A DNA stretch of 49,767 nucleotides from Verrucomicrobiota bacterium (GTDB taxonomy: Bacteria > Verrucomicrobiota > Verrucomicrobiia > Chthoniobacterales > Chthoniobacteraceae): positions 1-49,767 of the forward strand of contig QQND01000009.1 of the NCBI GenBank assembly GCA_003402745.1, written 5' to 3'. Positions within the stretch are counted from its first letter, which is position 1, and every line of letters begins with the position of its first letter. The notes below the pieces were generated by a model that did not search any database, was not told the origin of the DNA, and saw only the letters and a program-made list of their open reading frames with translations. The position numbers were made by a program, and so were the translations under genes. Positions 6,622 to 16,038 of the stretch are shown piece after piece.

Positions 6622-9333
6622 TTACGGGCTTTGGATGTGACGACCAAGTGCAGCGTTCAACCTATCAGAATCGAGAGCAAACAGGCGGACACATTTCGTT
6701 CTTAAACTGGCTTGGATCCTCGAACCGGCATCCATCCAGAGTTTCGGGAGTGAAAACCCCTGGAATGACATTTTCTTATACTTGCCGCCCGCAGACCGAT
6801 GCACACTACGGTTCTCCGCCTGAGCCGCCTCAGATTCTATAACCGCGTTGAACCAAGCCCTGGGCGGTAGCACCCACAGCTCCTGTTCTGAGAAGGACTC
6901 AATGCGACGGATCCATCCCGCAACCAAAGATTCTACAACCCCGCAGTCCTCCCACAGACAATTCGGAAGCTCCCAAAATGACAAGGGAGCCGTGCGCATC
7001 GTAGCAATCCACCCCATCTGGAAAGCCTCATAGCCCTCCGGCATCTTAAAAATTTTCCTGGGGATCTTACTAGGATACACCGCGTTTTCTTTAAGAGCCA
7101 TCACCCACCCCTGCATCCAAGCCAGCTTCACTTCTGCCAATCCTCTGAACTTCTGCGGGATAGAACTTAGCTTATAGACCGGGGAGTTGCTCAAAAATTT
7201 TGTCCAGTATTCACACTGAAGCTCTGGCACGCGCGGTTCTTTACCCGTGCTCCTTAGAAACTGCCTCTTTTTCGGCAGTATGTACCAGGCATTGAGCCAC
7301 TGGAAAAACAGCGCATCTCGCTCGGGAATCCCCGGGGGCACGGCGGATCGAATCCAGTTTCGCTCCTTTGCCTCCGCGAGCCATTTTTCAACCACCTCTC
7401 GACGAAAGTTTGCCTCTTCCCGGAGACACCTTGGTATGCAGTGCCAGGGGACAAGGTCCGCCCGCTTGAGCGCCGTATTCCATCCTTTCCTCCAGGCCCG
7501 AAGAACCGCCTCATCAGAGGCCAACAAGCGGGGAATAGCCTCGCTTGGCATCGCCTGATTTTCAAAGAACTCGCGCCATCCCCTGCCCCAAGCAACAAGA
7601 ACCTCAGCCTTCTTAATCAAACCCTCTGGAATTAACGCCAATGGAACCGGGGTCCTCTTGAGTTCAACGACCAGACTTCTGCAGCCCCGCTCCCGCTGTA
7701 ATGCATTGGAATGAGCCAACGCATTCCCAATATCCAGAGGAAGTGAAATGAGACCTTCCCTGCACAGCGCCTCAATTAAAGGGTGCGAACGCAACTCGCG
7801 GGGAACTGCATTAATCACCCGCCGGGTACCGTCGCGGCGGGCGAACTGATTCCATGCGTGGGCCCAAGAATGCAGGAGCCCGCCATTCAGCAAGGTTACA
7901 TTGAGGTCCGCTGGAAATGGCATGCCATGCTCATCCAGCGAATATTCAGAGACCAAATTGGAAATCCGCCGCGTCGCCCATGCCTCCAAAATCTGAGGAA
8001 TGTTCCGAAGCTGCAAAGGCGGCACGGCTTTATCACTGGAGTCCCACAACAGATGCATTCGCCACGCCCACGCCCAAGCTTCCCTTGACTCAAGTGTATC
8101 CGTCACCCCGCCCTCGCTCCATACGCTCTCGGGCGCACCCGCGAAACATGAAACAGCCAATACTGAGACCGATGTCGATCCAGGAGCGGCGGGAACTTTC
8201 AGCGTTAGGCGGTTCTCAACGCCCAGGGTTGTCGCGGAGCCGGGCAATCCGAATCCCTCTCTCCACGCACCAAGACCAACCTGAGGATCGTTTAAAAGCA
8301 GTTTTGGAATCCTCCTTCGGGGTACTCGCCGACTTCGAAGGAAGGCGATCCACCCCTCTCTCCACGCGCAAAAAAGCGCCGCATCGCCCTCAATGCCCCA
8401 GTGCCGACCCACCGCGTAACCCACAGGCTCGGCGCGCAGACGCTGCATTTTATAAAGCACTTTCAGAGCCGGGTCCTCCGAGTTTTCCACTTCCGGCAGA
8501 CGCAGGCGCATCCAATTTTCATTCACGTTCTCATCTGACAGAATCGAACACGGCAATGCTTCCAAAAAATGACCGAGACCATCACTAGAAACCGTCAGTA
8601 ATTCTCTAATAAAACGAGTCTTCTGAAAGATAAGGGCATCAGAAACAGCAGCCTTTTTTTGCGCGTGCGTCAGGTCTACAAAATGTTCCAGCGCCTCGGT
8701 GATCTGAGCCTCCCACTGCTTATAAAAGGCCCGTTTCTCACTGATGACAGCGGGCATTTCTCCCGGCAGCCCAAGCAGCCCAATCCGTCCCGATTCCACC
8801 AGAACAATCAATGCGCGCCACTGCTTAAGCTGGACGATTCTTCGCAGAGTCATCCAACGCTCCCTAGAACTTGCCTGCTTGAAAAAATCGACGAAAGACG
8901 CCACCTGCCTTTGCCATTCAACTTTAACAGCCCTATTTGTCCTCCAGGACAATTTTGGAAACTTCCCGATAAAGCCGTTCCGTACGCAATCGGTTTTTAA
9001 GATCAATAATCTCAGGAATCCATTTTGCCCAAGCCGCTCCGCCTCCAGAATCCGCTCCGCTTTCTGTTGGTCTGAAAGCCGCGTGAAGTCAGCGACCGTC
9101 ATTTTCAGCCGCTCCTTCCAAATCTTATTCACTTTTTCGCCCGGATGAAACCCGCGCGGCAACTCACAGACAAGCCCGTCTCTGACGCTGTTTGTGCGCA
9201 AAATTAAGTGCCTGAGGAAGGTCCAATTCCGCCCGCGCAAGGCCCGTTGAACCATCTCATTTTGCACCACGCGTTGAGCTTTCCTAAAGTAAATTACCGC
9301 GCAGTCAACTGCACTGGGTCCCAAGTATTTCAT
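6622..9333 (-). CDS. Large protein with two classes of tandem repeat, Trp-rich
   Basis: A 903-residue protein of unknown function. The start is placed at ATG 9333, which has AAGGA 8 bases upstream; the frame is open to a GTG at 9369. The N-terminal ~270 residues hold about four tandem units of 68-69 residues: each has a 'FLRxLILKTxxVRNGxxxxLP' type segment (RHLILRTNSVRDGL; RLLILKTDCVRNGF; IVLVESGRIGLL; RELLTVSSDGLG), then a 'W...L' helix and a DF..L...QK helix. The remaining ~550 residues have shorter units of about 30 residues with 'AW..GW...L......IP..L', for example LRAWRKGWNTALKR and VKLAWMQGWVMALKE followed by SKIPRKIF. Both would give helical solenoids. There is no signal peptide, membrane helix or catalytic motif. 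A related fragment occurs at 1-366. A scaffold or binding role is a guess from architecture only. Confidence 0.82.
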   Translation of the reverse strand: MKYLGPSAVDCAVIYFRKAQRVVQNEMVQRALRGRNWTFLRHLILRTNSVRDGLVCELPRGFHPGEKVNKIWKERLKMTVADFTRLSDQQKAERILEAERLGQNGFLRLLILKTDCVRNGFIGKFPKLSWRTNRAVKVEWQRQVASFVDFFKQASSRERWMTLRRIVQLKQWRALIVLVESGRIGLLGLPGEMPAVISEKRAFYKQWEAQITEALEHFVDLTHAQKKAAVSDALIFQKTRFIRELLTVSSDGLGHFLEALPCSILSDENVNENWMRLRLPEVENSEDPALKVLYKMQRLRAEPVGYAVGRHWGIEGDAALFCAWREGWIAFLRSRRVPRRRIPKLLLNDPQVGLGAWREGFGLPGSATTLGVENRLTLKVPAAPGSTSVSVLAVSCFAGAPESVWSEGGVTDTLESREAWAWAWRMHLLWDSSDKAVPPLQLRNIPQILEAWATRRISNLVSEYSLDEHGMPFPADLNVTLLNGGLLHSWAHAWNQFARRDGTRRVINAVPRELRSHPLIEALCREGLISLPLDIGNALAHSNALQRERGCRSLVVELKRTPVPLALIPEGLIKKAEVLVAWGRGWREFFENQAMPSEAIPRLLASDEAVLRAWRKGWNTALKRADLVPWHCIPRCLREEANFRREVVEKWLAEAKERNWIRSAVPPGIPERDALFFQWLNAWYILPKKRQFLRSTGKEPRVPELQCEYWTKFLSNSPVYKLSSIPQKFRGLAEVKLAWMQGWVMALKENAVYPSKIPRKIFKMPEGYEAFQMGWIATMRTAPLSFWELPNCLWEDCGVVESLVAGWIRRIESFSEQELWVLPPRAWFNAVIESEAAQAENRSVHRSAGGKYKKMSFQGFSLPKLWMDAGSRIQASLRTKCVRLFALDSDRLNAALGRHIQSP

Positions 9334-9485
9334 TTTCCGATCCTTCATTGAAGGGAAGCTCGATACCACTTCGATTAGGCTCCCTTGATCATTTATAAGA
9401 CTATTTCACGGAGAAAGGTCTCCTCAAAATAACACCCGACCGATACGGCCCAGCGAATCAATCCTGAGGGCGTTAGTCAGCGTTG

Positions 9486-10745
9486 CTAAATGCAGTCCAC
9501 CCAGTCGATGCTCGAGTGAAGTCGGTAACCAAAGTCCATGACATTGCGCCTGACCAAAGGGGGAGTATTTGCGCCGCTCCAATGCTTCCTCGGCTTGTGA
9601 TGCCCCCGCACCTCCACCGTACGGACGTTGCCATCTTCATCCACTACACTCTCTCCTGACTGAATAAGACATTCAGCCGTAGGATCCTCCATCCTGCCGC
9701 GTTCAGGCTTTGGGGCGCGAACCTCCTGATGCGCTTTGATGAGCTCGTCCACATAGTAATAGTTCAGATCCTTTTGCTTGTAGGCTTTGGCCCCCCAGTT
9801 TCGCCAACTCGCCTGCATCTGAGTCAGGTCCGACCAGTCTTTGAGAATCACAGGTTTCCAGAGACGACTCTCCCCAGGCGGAACCTTTTTCCAGCGCTTG
9901 CCGATGTGCAACTCCATCCCCACCTTCTCTCCCTCGGCATTGCCGTCTCGCTCGCTGACGCGCTTGTAACCCGCCGCTCTTTTCCCTGTATCCCGGTGCT
10001 CAAAAACAATATGGCGAACTTCATCAATCGTCTGCATCACATATTCGCGCATGCACGGCATCATCATGACGCGCACAAAAACTCCCCTTCGCGAGAGTTC
10101 TTCCACAATGTTTAAGCGTTGCCGCACGCTTTGGGTGCCCGTTTCAAAGATCTGGGAGGCCTCCTCGTTCAACGTGACAAAACCCACCTCCACCTGCACC
10201 TGATGCTTCATCTCGGCAAGCAGGTCGGCATCCTCCAGAATCTTTGGGGATTTTGTAATAATGTGAAGCATCCAACTCTGCCCGAATTTTTGGAAGGCCC
10301 TCAGCCCCTCAGCAGGTTTGGCCACATCTCCCGGACCAGGATACCACATCTCGGTCGCAATACCCCACTGCACGCGCTTCATGTACTGAGGCAAATGTGC
10401 GTTCTTCCTAAGAAACACCTCCGTGGCTGACCCAAAATTAAGTGAGACATCCAGCTCACGACCGCGCGGCAGCGTGCGGTGCATCTGAAAAAGCGGCTGG
10501 CGCAAAAAACAGCCGCCACCGCTGTTTCCCGTAAACGGGAAATTGAATGCGTTTATCTTCGTCTGCGCGCGATAGGGTTCTGCCTCCGTCGTGCGCTGAA
10601 GCAGGCTCGATGTCGCCTGCCCGTTTTCTCCGATTTTTTCATCCAGTATCTGATGCTGGTGGCGGATTTCTCCGGCAGCTGTTTTGTCTTTGGAAACGCG
10701 GCCAACGCCTTTTCCAAGCCCCTTGGGAGTGGAGTTATGTGGCAT
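9486..10745 (-). CDS. SplB-like radical-SAM-fold protein lacking CxxxCxxC
   Basis: A 419-residue protein whose residues ~60-290 align by eye with the spore-photoproduct-lyase/SPL radical SAM family: FNFPFTGNSGGGC where the family has NPYxGCxHGCxYCYA, then WGIATEMWYPG (family LGxxTDxYQPxE), SWMLHIITKSPKILEDADLL (family xxTKSxLixRDxDLL) and FETGTQSVRQRLNIVEEL with VFVRVMMMPCM (family EPxxPxxxxRLexlxxLxxxGixvxvxxxPiiP). Only one cysteine (Cys in GGGC) remains where three would bind the 4Fe-4S cluster, so radical SAM chemistry as usually understood seems impossible. The last ~130 residues contain a His-rich HHKPRKHW patch and are unfamiliar. No frameshift is evident around the missing motif. Starts at ATG 10745. 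It could be a non-catalytic nucleic-acid-binding relative or a misreading of a distinct family. Confidence 0.72.
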   Translation of the reverse strand: MPHNSTPKGLGKGVGRVSKDKTAAGEIRHQHQILDEKIGENGQATSSLLQRTTEAEPYRAQTKINAFNFPFTGNSGGGCFLRQPLFQMHRTLPRGRELDVSLNFGSATEVFLRKNAHLPQYMKRVQWGIATEMWYPGPGDVAKPAEGLRAFQKFGQSWMLHIITKSPKILEDADLLAEMKHQVQVEVGFVTLNEEASQIFETGTQSVRQRLNIVEELSRRGVFVRVMMMPCMREYVMQTIDEVRHIVFEHRDTGKRAAGYKRVSERDGNAEGEKVGMELHIGKRWKKVPPGESRLWKPVILKDWSDLTQMQASWRNWGAKAYKQKDLNYYYVDELIKAHQEVRAPKPERGRMEDPTAECLIQSGESVVDEDGNVRTVEVRGHHKPRKHWSGANTPPLVRRNVMDFGYRLHSSIDWVDCI

Positions 10746-10849
10746 AAAAAAGATTCAAATAAGGTGTAGAAAGAAAGGTATGGTTTTGCGTTGAAGACTT
10801 TTCCCTCCGTGGCGCGCGGCTATTTCTCAGTTTCTGTGGCCTCCCTGAA

Positions 10850-11089
10850 TGCAACCATCCCACCTTGCTCATCACGGGTGACTCAAATTTATCGCTCAAA
10901 GTCTCCTCCGCGATTCTAAATCGCGAAAATCGTGTTTTCTTTAGTGCCGTTTCTTCGTGGGAAATTTCCGTCAAACATGGACTAGGCAAGCTTAACGTAC
11001 CCGAGGCGCTGTCTCAATTCGTGCCCGGGCAACGAGAGCTTCATTTCATCGAGTCGCTGCCACTCGACGAGGCTTCTGTCTCCCAGTGA
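10850..11089 (+). pseudogene. VapC-type PIN-domain toxin relic
   Basis: The + frame reads ITGDSNLSLKVSSAI, RVFFSAVSSWEISVKHGLGK and FVPGQRELHFIESLPLDEA, which is the central part of a type II VapC/PIN toxin (family form ...TGDxRLSxxARxAI...VxxSAVSxWEIxIKxxLGKL...LPL). The N-terminal LLDTHxxLWWL with the first catalytic Asp is missing: the frame runs into a TGA at 10847. The end is cut by a TGA at 11087-11089, just before the expected second acidic cluster (H-R-D-P-F-D-R); a trailing YLPAL at about 11093-11107 hints that the homology continued. No VapB antitoxin is present. It is inert. Confidence 0.78.
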
Positions 11090-11129
11090 CCCTACCTGCC
11101 CGCACTTCTACAGACCGCCACACACTCTT

Positions 11130-12383
11130 CTATTCCGGCAGGGGTTTGCCGTGGGTTTCAGGCGCGAAAAAACAGAGGCCGATCCCAACTAGGTAAATCA
11201 GGGTGATCACCGCCCCCATTTGGGCGTATCCCCCGAAGTGGGCCACAAGCTGACCGCTGGCAAGCGCACCGACGGCGGCGACCAAGCGTCCTGCATTGTA
11301 ACAGATGCCCTGTCCTGTAGCCCGGACCCGGGTAGGAAACAGCTCCGGAAAATAGAGCGGGAAAAAGCCGTAAAAGGAGGCGGTGGTGAATGCAAGACAG
11401 CCCACCTTGATTAGAAACAGGTTCCCCCATTGCGCCGGAAAACGGAACGTCCAGACGCTGCATCCAAACGCAAGCAAACACAACAGTCCGTATGCAAAGC
11501 GACGCGGCAGCGAAACAAGCAAAACGGGGCCCAGCAGCGCTCCCGCTGCGGCGGCGAGGGTGGAGACCATCTGGACGGTGGCCTTGGCATCGGGTTGGGT
11601 GCCGCCAGTAATTTGATCCACCCAAAGAGGAATCCACTGGACGCTTCCCCAAGATCCAATCAGCGCAACGGCCGAAAGAGACACGCCCAGAATCGTCGGG
11701 AGCAACAAAGGACTCCGCAGCACCGTGGCCAGTTCAGAGGGTGCGTCCTTGGCGCTGGCGGCCGCAGCCTTCCACTTTTCAGACTCCGGCACCCACAACC
11801 GAATCAGCAGCGTCAGCACAGCGGGGGACGCGCCCACGAGAAAAAGCCAGCGCCACGAGTCCGGCGTGACCGGAAATATGCGGGCGACAAGCGCGACCAA
11901 AAACATCCCCAGATTTGACGCCGCGCCAATGGCGGCAGCCAGCCAGGGGCGGGCCTTGTCAGGCCAGCACTCCATCACGAGCGCAACCCCCAGCGCCCAC
12001 TCCCCGCCCATGCCAAGGGCTGCGAGGAAACGCAATGCCGCCAGGTGCGAAGGAGCGCCCGCGAAATAACCAGCCCCGCTAAAAAGTGAATAACAGAGGA
12101 TGCTCCAAGCCATCGCCTTGACCCGGCCAATACGGTCCCCCAGCCAGCCAAACACAACGCCTCCTAGGGCGGCCCCCACAAGAAATGCCGCCGTGATGCG
12201 CCCCATCCACAGCCCCACCCCGCCTTCAACACCGCTGCCAAGCATATCCTGCAACGCGGGACGCGCGACGACGGGAAAAAGGCCGAGCTCAAACCCGTCC
12301 AGAAGCCAACCCAGAAAGGCTGCCACAAGAGTCATGGCAACCCCTTTTTGAACGACGTTGTTTTGGGAGGTAGAAGTCAGCAT
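11130..12383 (-). CDS. Major facilitator superfamily transporter
   Basis: A 417-residue protein with about 12 hydrophobic segments. It carries the MFS loop 2-3 motif GWLGDRIGRVKAMAW (family GxLaDrxGRrxxl) and, near the start, GWLLDGFELGLFPVV, the form found in proton-coupled symporters of the metabolite/aromatic-acid and sugar-transporter branches. FPTRVRATGQGICYNAGRL before the tenth helix (family FPTxxRgxGxg) also fits. The substrate cannot be told; the sequence is equally consistent with organic acid or sugar uptake. Start taken at the ATG at 12383, which gives a usual short cytoplasmic N-terminus; an upstream ATG at 12425 would add 14 Arg-rich residues. It is divergent from the dehydrogenase-like gene across a 250-base spacer (12384-12633) in which I see no operator. 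Confidence 0.9.
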   Translation of the reverse strand: MLTSTSQNNVVQKGVAMTLVAAFLGWLLDGFELGLFPVVARPALQDMLGSGVEGGVGLWMGRITAAFLVGAALGGVVFGWLGDRIGRVKAMAWSILCYSLFSGAGYFAGAPSHLAALRFLAALGMGGEWALGVALVMECWPDKARPWLAAAIGAASNLGMFLVALVARIFPVTPDSWRWLFLVGASPAVLTLLIRLWVPESEKWKAAAASAKDAPSELATVLRSPLLLPTILGVSLSAVALIGSWGSVQWIPLWVDQITGGTQPDAKATVQMVSTLAAAAGALLGPVLLVSLPRRFAYGLLCLLAFGCSVWTFRFPAQWGNLFLIKVGCLAFTTASFYGFFPLYFPELFPTRVRATGQGICYNAGRLVAAVGALASGQLVAHFGGYAQMGAVITLIYLVGIGLCFFAPETHGKPLPE

Positions 12384-12633
12384 AGAACACAAAAGTTGAG
12401 AGGGGACGCGAAGACGACGACGCATGAACAGGCAGCGCCATACAGAACAGCCTCCAAATCACATCCGAAAAAGCGCCGCTCAAACAGCACGGAATGGCGA
12501 CTGCCTCTCTTTTTCACCTCCAGCACCGCCCAAAGCTCTCGCCGACCTATCTAAAAAGCACCTCCCTCCTTCCGCCCGTCCATTACCCGCTTTTCTCTCC
12601 GCAAAATCTGCTTCACGCTGGAGGTCTCCCGCC

Positions 12634-15600
12634 ATGAAGTTATCCACCCAGACCGTCCTCTCCCTCGGCTTGTTAGGCACGCTTCTCCTTCCGACCGCCG
12701 ACGCTCCCGCAGCGGACAATGCGCAGCGCGCTGCCACTTCGGCAGCCCCCGTGTCTGCCTCAGGAACGGACCTCGTTTTCAAAAACTGGTCCTCTCCCAT
12801 CAACGTGCCCGACCCCGTCGCTTGTTCCGTCGACCCAAAAGGCCGCGTCTACGTCGCCTCCACCGCCCGCCGCAAGGTCGCTGATCTCGATATCCGGGAA
12901 CACGCCGCATGGATCGCAGATGACGTGGGCCTCCGAAGCGTTGAAGAGAAGGCCGCTTTCCTGCGCTCAGCTCTTGCCCCGGGAAAACTCCGTCACCCGC
13001 GCGGCGGCCTGAAGGATCACAACGGCGACGGCTCCATCGACTGGAAGGATCTGACGGCCATTTCAGAGCGCATCTACCAACTGCGCGACACGGATGGCGA
13101 CGGTGTCCCCGACAAGATGACCGTTTTTGCCGAGGGTTTTAATTCGGAAGTCACGGGGATCGCAGCCGGCGTCCTCTACCATGACGGTTGGGTTTACGCC
13201 ACCATCGCCCCAGATCTCTGGCGCTTTAAAGACACAGACGACGATGGCGTCGCCGATGTGCGCGAAATTCTCGTCCACGGATTCGGCCTGCACCTGAACT
13301 ACGGCGGGCACGATATGCACGGGCTCAGCGTTGGACCGGACGGGCGCATTTACTGGAGCATCGGCGACAAGGGCGTGAACGTCACCTCCCGCGAGGGGCG
13401 CCACTTTTTTTATCCGAACGAGGGCTGCGTGCTCCGCGTCGAGCCAGATGGCTCGAATTTCGAGGTTTTCGCCCACGGCCTCCGAAATGTGCAGGAACCC
13501 GCCTTCGATGATTTTGGAGACCTGCTCGGCGTCGACAATGACGCCGATTTCAAGGGCGAAAAAGAGCGCTTTGTGTACATCCCAGAAGCCAGCGATGCCG
13601 GCTGGCGCTGCAACTACCAATACATGGGCAACCGAACTGCCTGGATGCTCGAGCGGCTCTGGGAGCCGAAATGGGCCGGCCAGGCAGCCTACCTTCTCCC
13701 CCCCATCGAAAACGCCACAGATGGCCCCGTCGGCTTCAAAAAAGACCCAGGCACCGCCCTCGGCCAGGCCCAGCGCGGAATGTTTTTGCTCAACGAATTT
13801 CCCACCGGCATCCTGCGCGGTTTTCGCACCGAACACGACGGCGCGTCCTTCAAACGAAGCCCCGTGGAAATTCTACACAAAGGCCTCATGGGAACCGGGA
13901 TGTCCTGGCACCCCGACGGCTCCCTTTTTATGACCGACTGGGCCAAGGGTTATCCCCTCGACGGCCGTGGGAACGTCTTTCGTGTGGACTCCAGCGCGGG
14001 GGCGGAGACGCCCATCCGCAAAGAAACCCACGAAATTCTCTCCGCCGGCTTTGAGCAGCGAACCCTTGCCGACCTCGTAAAACGGCTCGCCCATGCCGAC
14101 CAGCGCGTCCGCCAAGGCGCCCAGTTCGAGCTGGTGAAACGCCGCGAAGCCGGGCCACTCCTCGCCGCCGCACGCTCCAACGCCACGGATCTTCTCGGCC
14201 GCATTCACGCGATTTGGGGCTACGGCCAGATGTTGCGGAAACAAACCGCTGATCCCAAAAACATCCTCCCACTGCTAGCGGACATCAACCCGGAAATCCG
14301 CTCCCAGACCGTACGCATCCTTTCAGAGGCAGCGCTCACCCCCTCTCAAACAAAAGCACTCGTGCCACTTCTCTCCGACCCCGCCCCGCGCGTGCGGAGT
14401 CTCGCGGCCATCGCGGTGGGACGGCTCAAAGTACCGGAGGCCGTTGGCCCTCTTTTCGCCCTCGCCAAAAGCGACTGGGAACAACCTGTGCTCAGGCACG
14501 CTGCCATCACCGGCCTCGCGGGTTGCGCTACGCCCAAACAGCTCGCCGCCAAAAAAAACGACCCCTCAAAGGCTGCTCGTTTGGCCAGCGTTGTCGCGCT
14601 CAGACGCCAAGCCTCCCCCGCGATTGCAGGATTTCTTTCTGACTCCGATCCCGCCGTCGTCGCCGAAGCCGCCCGGGCGATCCACGATGGGGAAGGCATT
14701 CCAGAGGCTCTCCCCGCCCTCGCCGCACTTTTGACGGCGCCCGCCCCGGACGAACCGACGATGTTCCGGGCGATCAATGCCGGAATGCGCCTCGGTACAA
14801 AAGAGCACGCCGCAGCGATCCTGACCCTCGCTTTGAACGCTTCCGCCCCGCTTAAATACAGAGCAGAGGCACTCGGCAGCCTGCTGGCTTGGAAAAGTGC
14901 CCCGCGGCTCGATCGAGTGGACGGCTATGCGCGCAAGCTGCAACCCGCCCCGATAGAGGAAATTTTTGCCCCGCAGCTTGAGACACTGCTCGACCTTACC
15001 GAAGCCGGCCTCCGGCAGACCGCCGTCGAAATCCTGGTTGCCTATTCCCTGCGCGCAAAACCGGAGCAGGTGGCCGCCATTATCATGGACTCCAACGCCT
15101 CCGAACTCATTCGTGCCGAGGCGCTCCGGCTGATGGCTGGCGAACAGCGAGGGGCTCAGGAGTGGTCCGGCGCCCTGAACTCGGCGCTGGCCGAAACAAG
15201 CCCGCCCCTCTTGCAGCAAACTGGCCTCGAATGTTTGCTGCCGGCAGAGCCTGAACGGGCCGTCGCCATTTGTGAACGCATTCTGAAAAAGGGCTCCGCC
15301 TCTCAAAAACAACACGCAATCGCCCAACTCGCGCTGGCCGCACATCCCGCTGCCGACGCCGTCCTATCGCGCCTCGGTCAAACCCTTCTCGAAAACAAGG
15401 TCGAGCCTGCACTCCAATTTGAAATCCTCGAAGCCCTCACGGACCGCACCCAGGCCAGCCCCACCCTTGCGGAACAGGCGCGCAATTATGCGGCGAGTGA
15501 GGCGGGGACTGAACACCGGGAATTACAGGCAGGAGGAAACGCGAAGGCGGGCCTTGAGCTCGTTCAAAATCATCTGGGGGCAAACTGTCTGGCTTGTCAT

Positions 15601-15987
15601 GCCATCGGTGAAACCGGCAGCAACGTCGGCCCAAATCTGCGTTCCATCGGCTTGCAAAAAGATCCCCCATATCTGCTCGAAAGCCTGCTGGCGCCTTCCG
15701 CCAAAATCGCCCCTGGGTACGGCACAACCCTCGTCAGTTTGCGGGACGGCACTCAACTCGCAGGCACCCCGCTCCAGGAATCGCCCGAGACCATTTCGCT
15801 CCAACTTCCCGACGGCACTCAAAAAGACATCCAAAAATCAGCCGTCGCCACCCAGACACCCCCAGTGTCGATCATGCCGCCCATGCTGGGTATTTTGAAA
15901 CCGCGAGAGATTCGCGACACCGTCGCCTGGCTCTCCAGTCTTAAATGGGTGCAAAAACCAAAAACCACGCCACCTTCCGGCAAGTAA
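12634..15987 (+). CDS. Secreted dehydrogenase-like / HEAT-repeat / cytochrome c protein
   Basis: A 1117-residue exported protein. The start ATG at 12634 follows GGAGG by 9 bases and opens a signal peptide (MKLSTQTVLSLGLLGTLLLP, cut near residue 28). Residues ~45-430 are a beta-propeller of the PVC 'membrane-bound dehydrogenase' type (TIGR02604-like), with the telltale GLRNVQEPAFDDFGDL and YIPEASDAGWRCNYQY. They contain calcium-loop sequences DHNGDGSIDW (128), DTDGDGVPD (152) and DTDDDGVAD (200). Residues ~460-900 are HEAT-like helical repeats. The C-terminal ~140 residues are the 'putative haem-binding' domain with CLACH at 985-989 and a later Met-rich loop (SIMPPMLG) as possible distal ligand. 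Such proteins are widespread in PVC bacteria and thought to oxidise carbohydrates outside the cytoplasm; the substrate is unknown. Haem attachment would use CcsA/ResB encoded at 31319-34762. Confidence 0.95.
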   Translation: MKLSTQTVLSLGLLGTLLLPTADAPAADNAQRAATSAAPVSASGTDLVFKNWSSPINVPDPVACSVDPKGRVYVASTARRKVADLDIREHAAWIADDVGLRSVEEKAAFLRSALAPGKLRHPRGGLKDHNGDGSIDWKDLTAISERIYQLRDTDGDGVPDKMTVFAEGFNSEVTGIAAGVLYHDGWVYATIAPDLWRFKDTDDDGVADVREILVHGFGLHLNYGGHDMHGLSVGPDGRIYWSIGDKGVNVTSREGRHFFYPNEGCVLRVEPDGSNFEVFAHGLRNVQEPAFDDFGDLLGVDNDADFKGEKERFVYIPEASDAGWRCNYQYMGNRTAWMLERLWEPKWAGQAAYLLPPIENATDGPVGFKKDPGTALGQAQRGMFLLNEFPTGILRGFRTEHDGASFKRSPVEILHKGLMGTGMSWHPDGSLFMTDWAKGYPLDGRGNVFRVDSSAGAETPIRKETHEILSAGFEQRTLADLVKRLAHADQRVRQGAQFELVKRREAGPLLAAARSNATDLLGRIHAIWGYGQMLRKQTADPKNILPLLADINPEIRSQTVRILSEAALTPSQTKALVPLLSDPAPRVRSLAAIAVGRLKVPEAVGPLFALAKSDWEQPVLRHAAITGLAGCATPKQLAAKKNDPSKAARLASVVALRRQASPAIAGFLSDSDPAVVAEAARAIHDGEGIPEALPALAALLTAPAPDEPTMFRAINAGMRLGTKEHAAAILTLALNASAPLKYRAEALGSLLAWKSAPRLDRVDGYARKLQPAPIEEIFAPQLETLLDLTEAGLRQTAVEILVAYSLRAKPEQVAAIIMDSNASELIRAEALRLMAGEQRGAQEWSGALNSALAETSPPLLQQTGLECLLPAEPERAVAICERILKKGSASQKQHAIAQLALAAHPAADAVLSRLGQTLLENKVEPALQFEILEALTDRTQASPTLAEQARNYAASEAGTEHRELQAGGNAKAGLELVQNHLGANCLACHAIGETGSNVGPNLRSIGLQKDPPYLLESLLAPSAKIAPGYGTTLVSLRDGTQLAGTPLQESPETISLQLPDGTQKDIQKSAVATQTPPVSIMPPMLGILKPREIRDTVAWLSSLKWVQKPKTTPPSGK

Positions 15988-16038
15988 ACTGGCCCGCCGT
16001 CAGCCTCTCTTGAAACCGGCAGCACCCCCAAATGTTCC

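Noticed and set aside
10735-10989. 84-codon reverse frame upstream of the SplB-like gene
   Set aside because: Antisense to the recognisable VapC relic and not protein-like.
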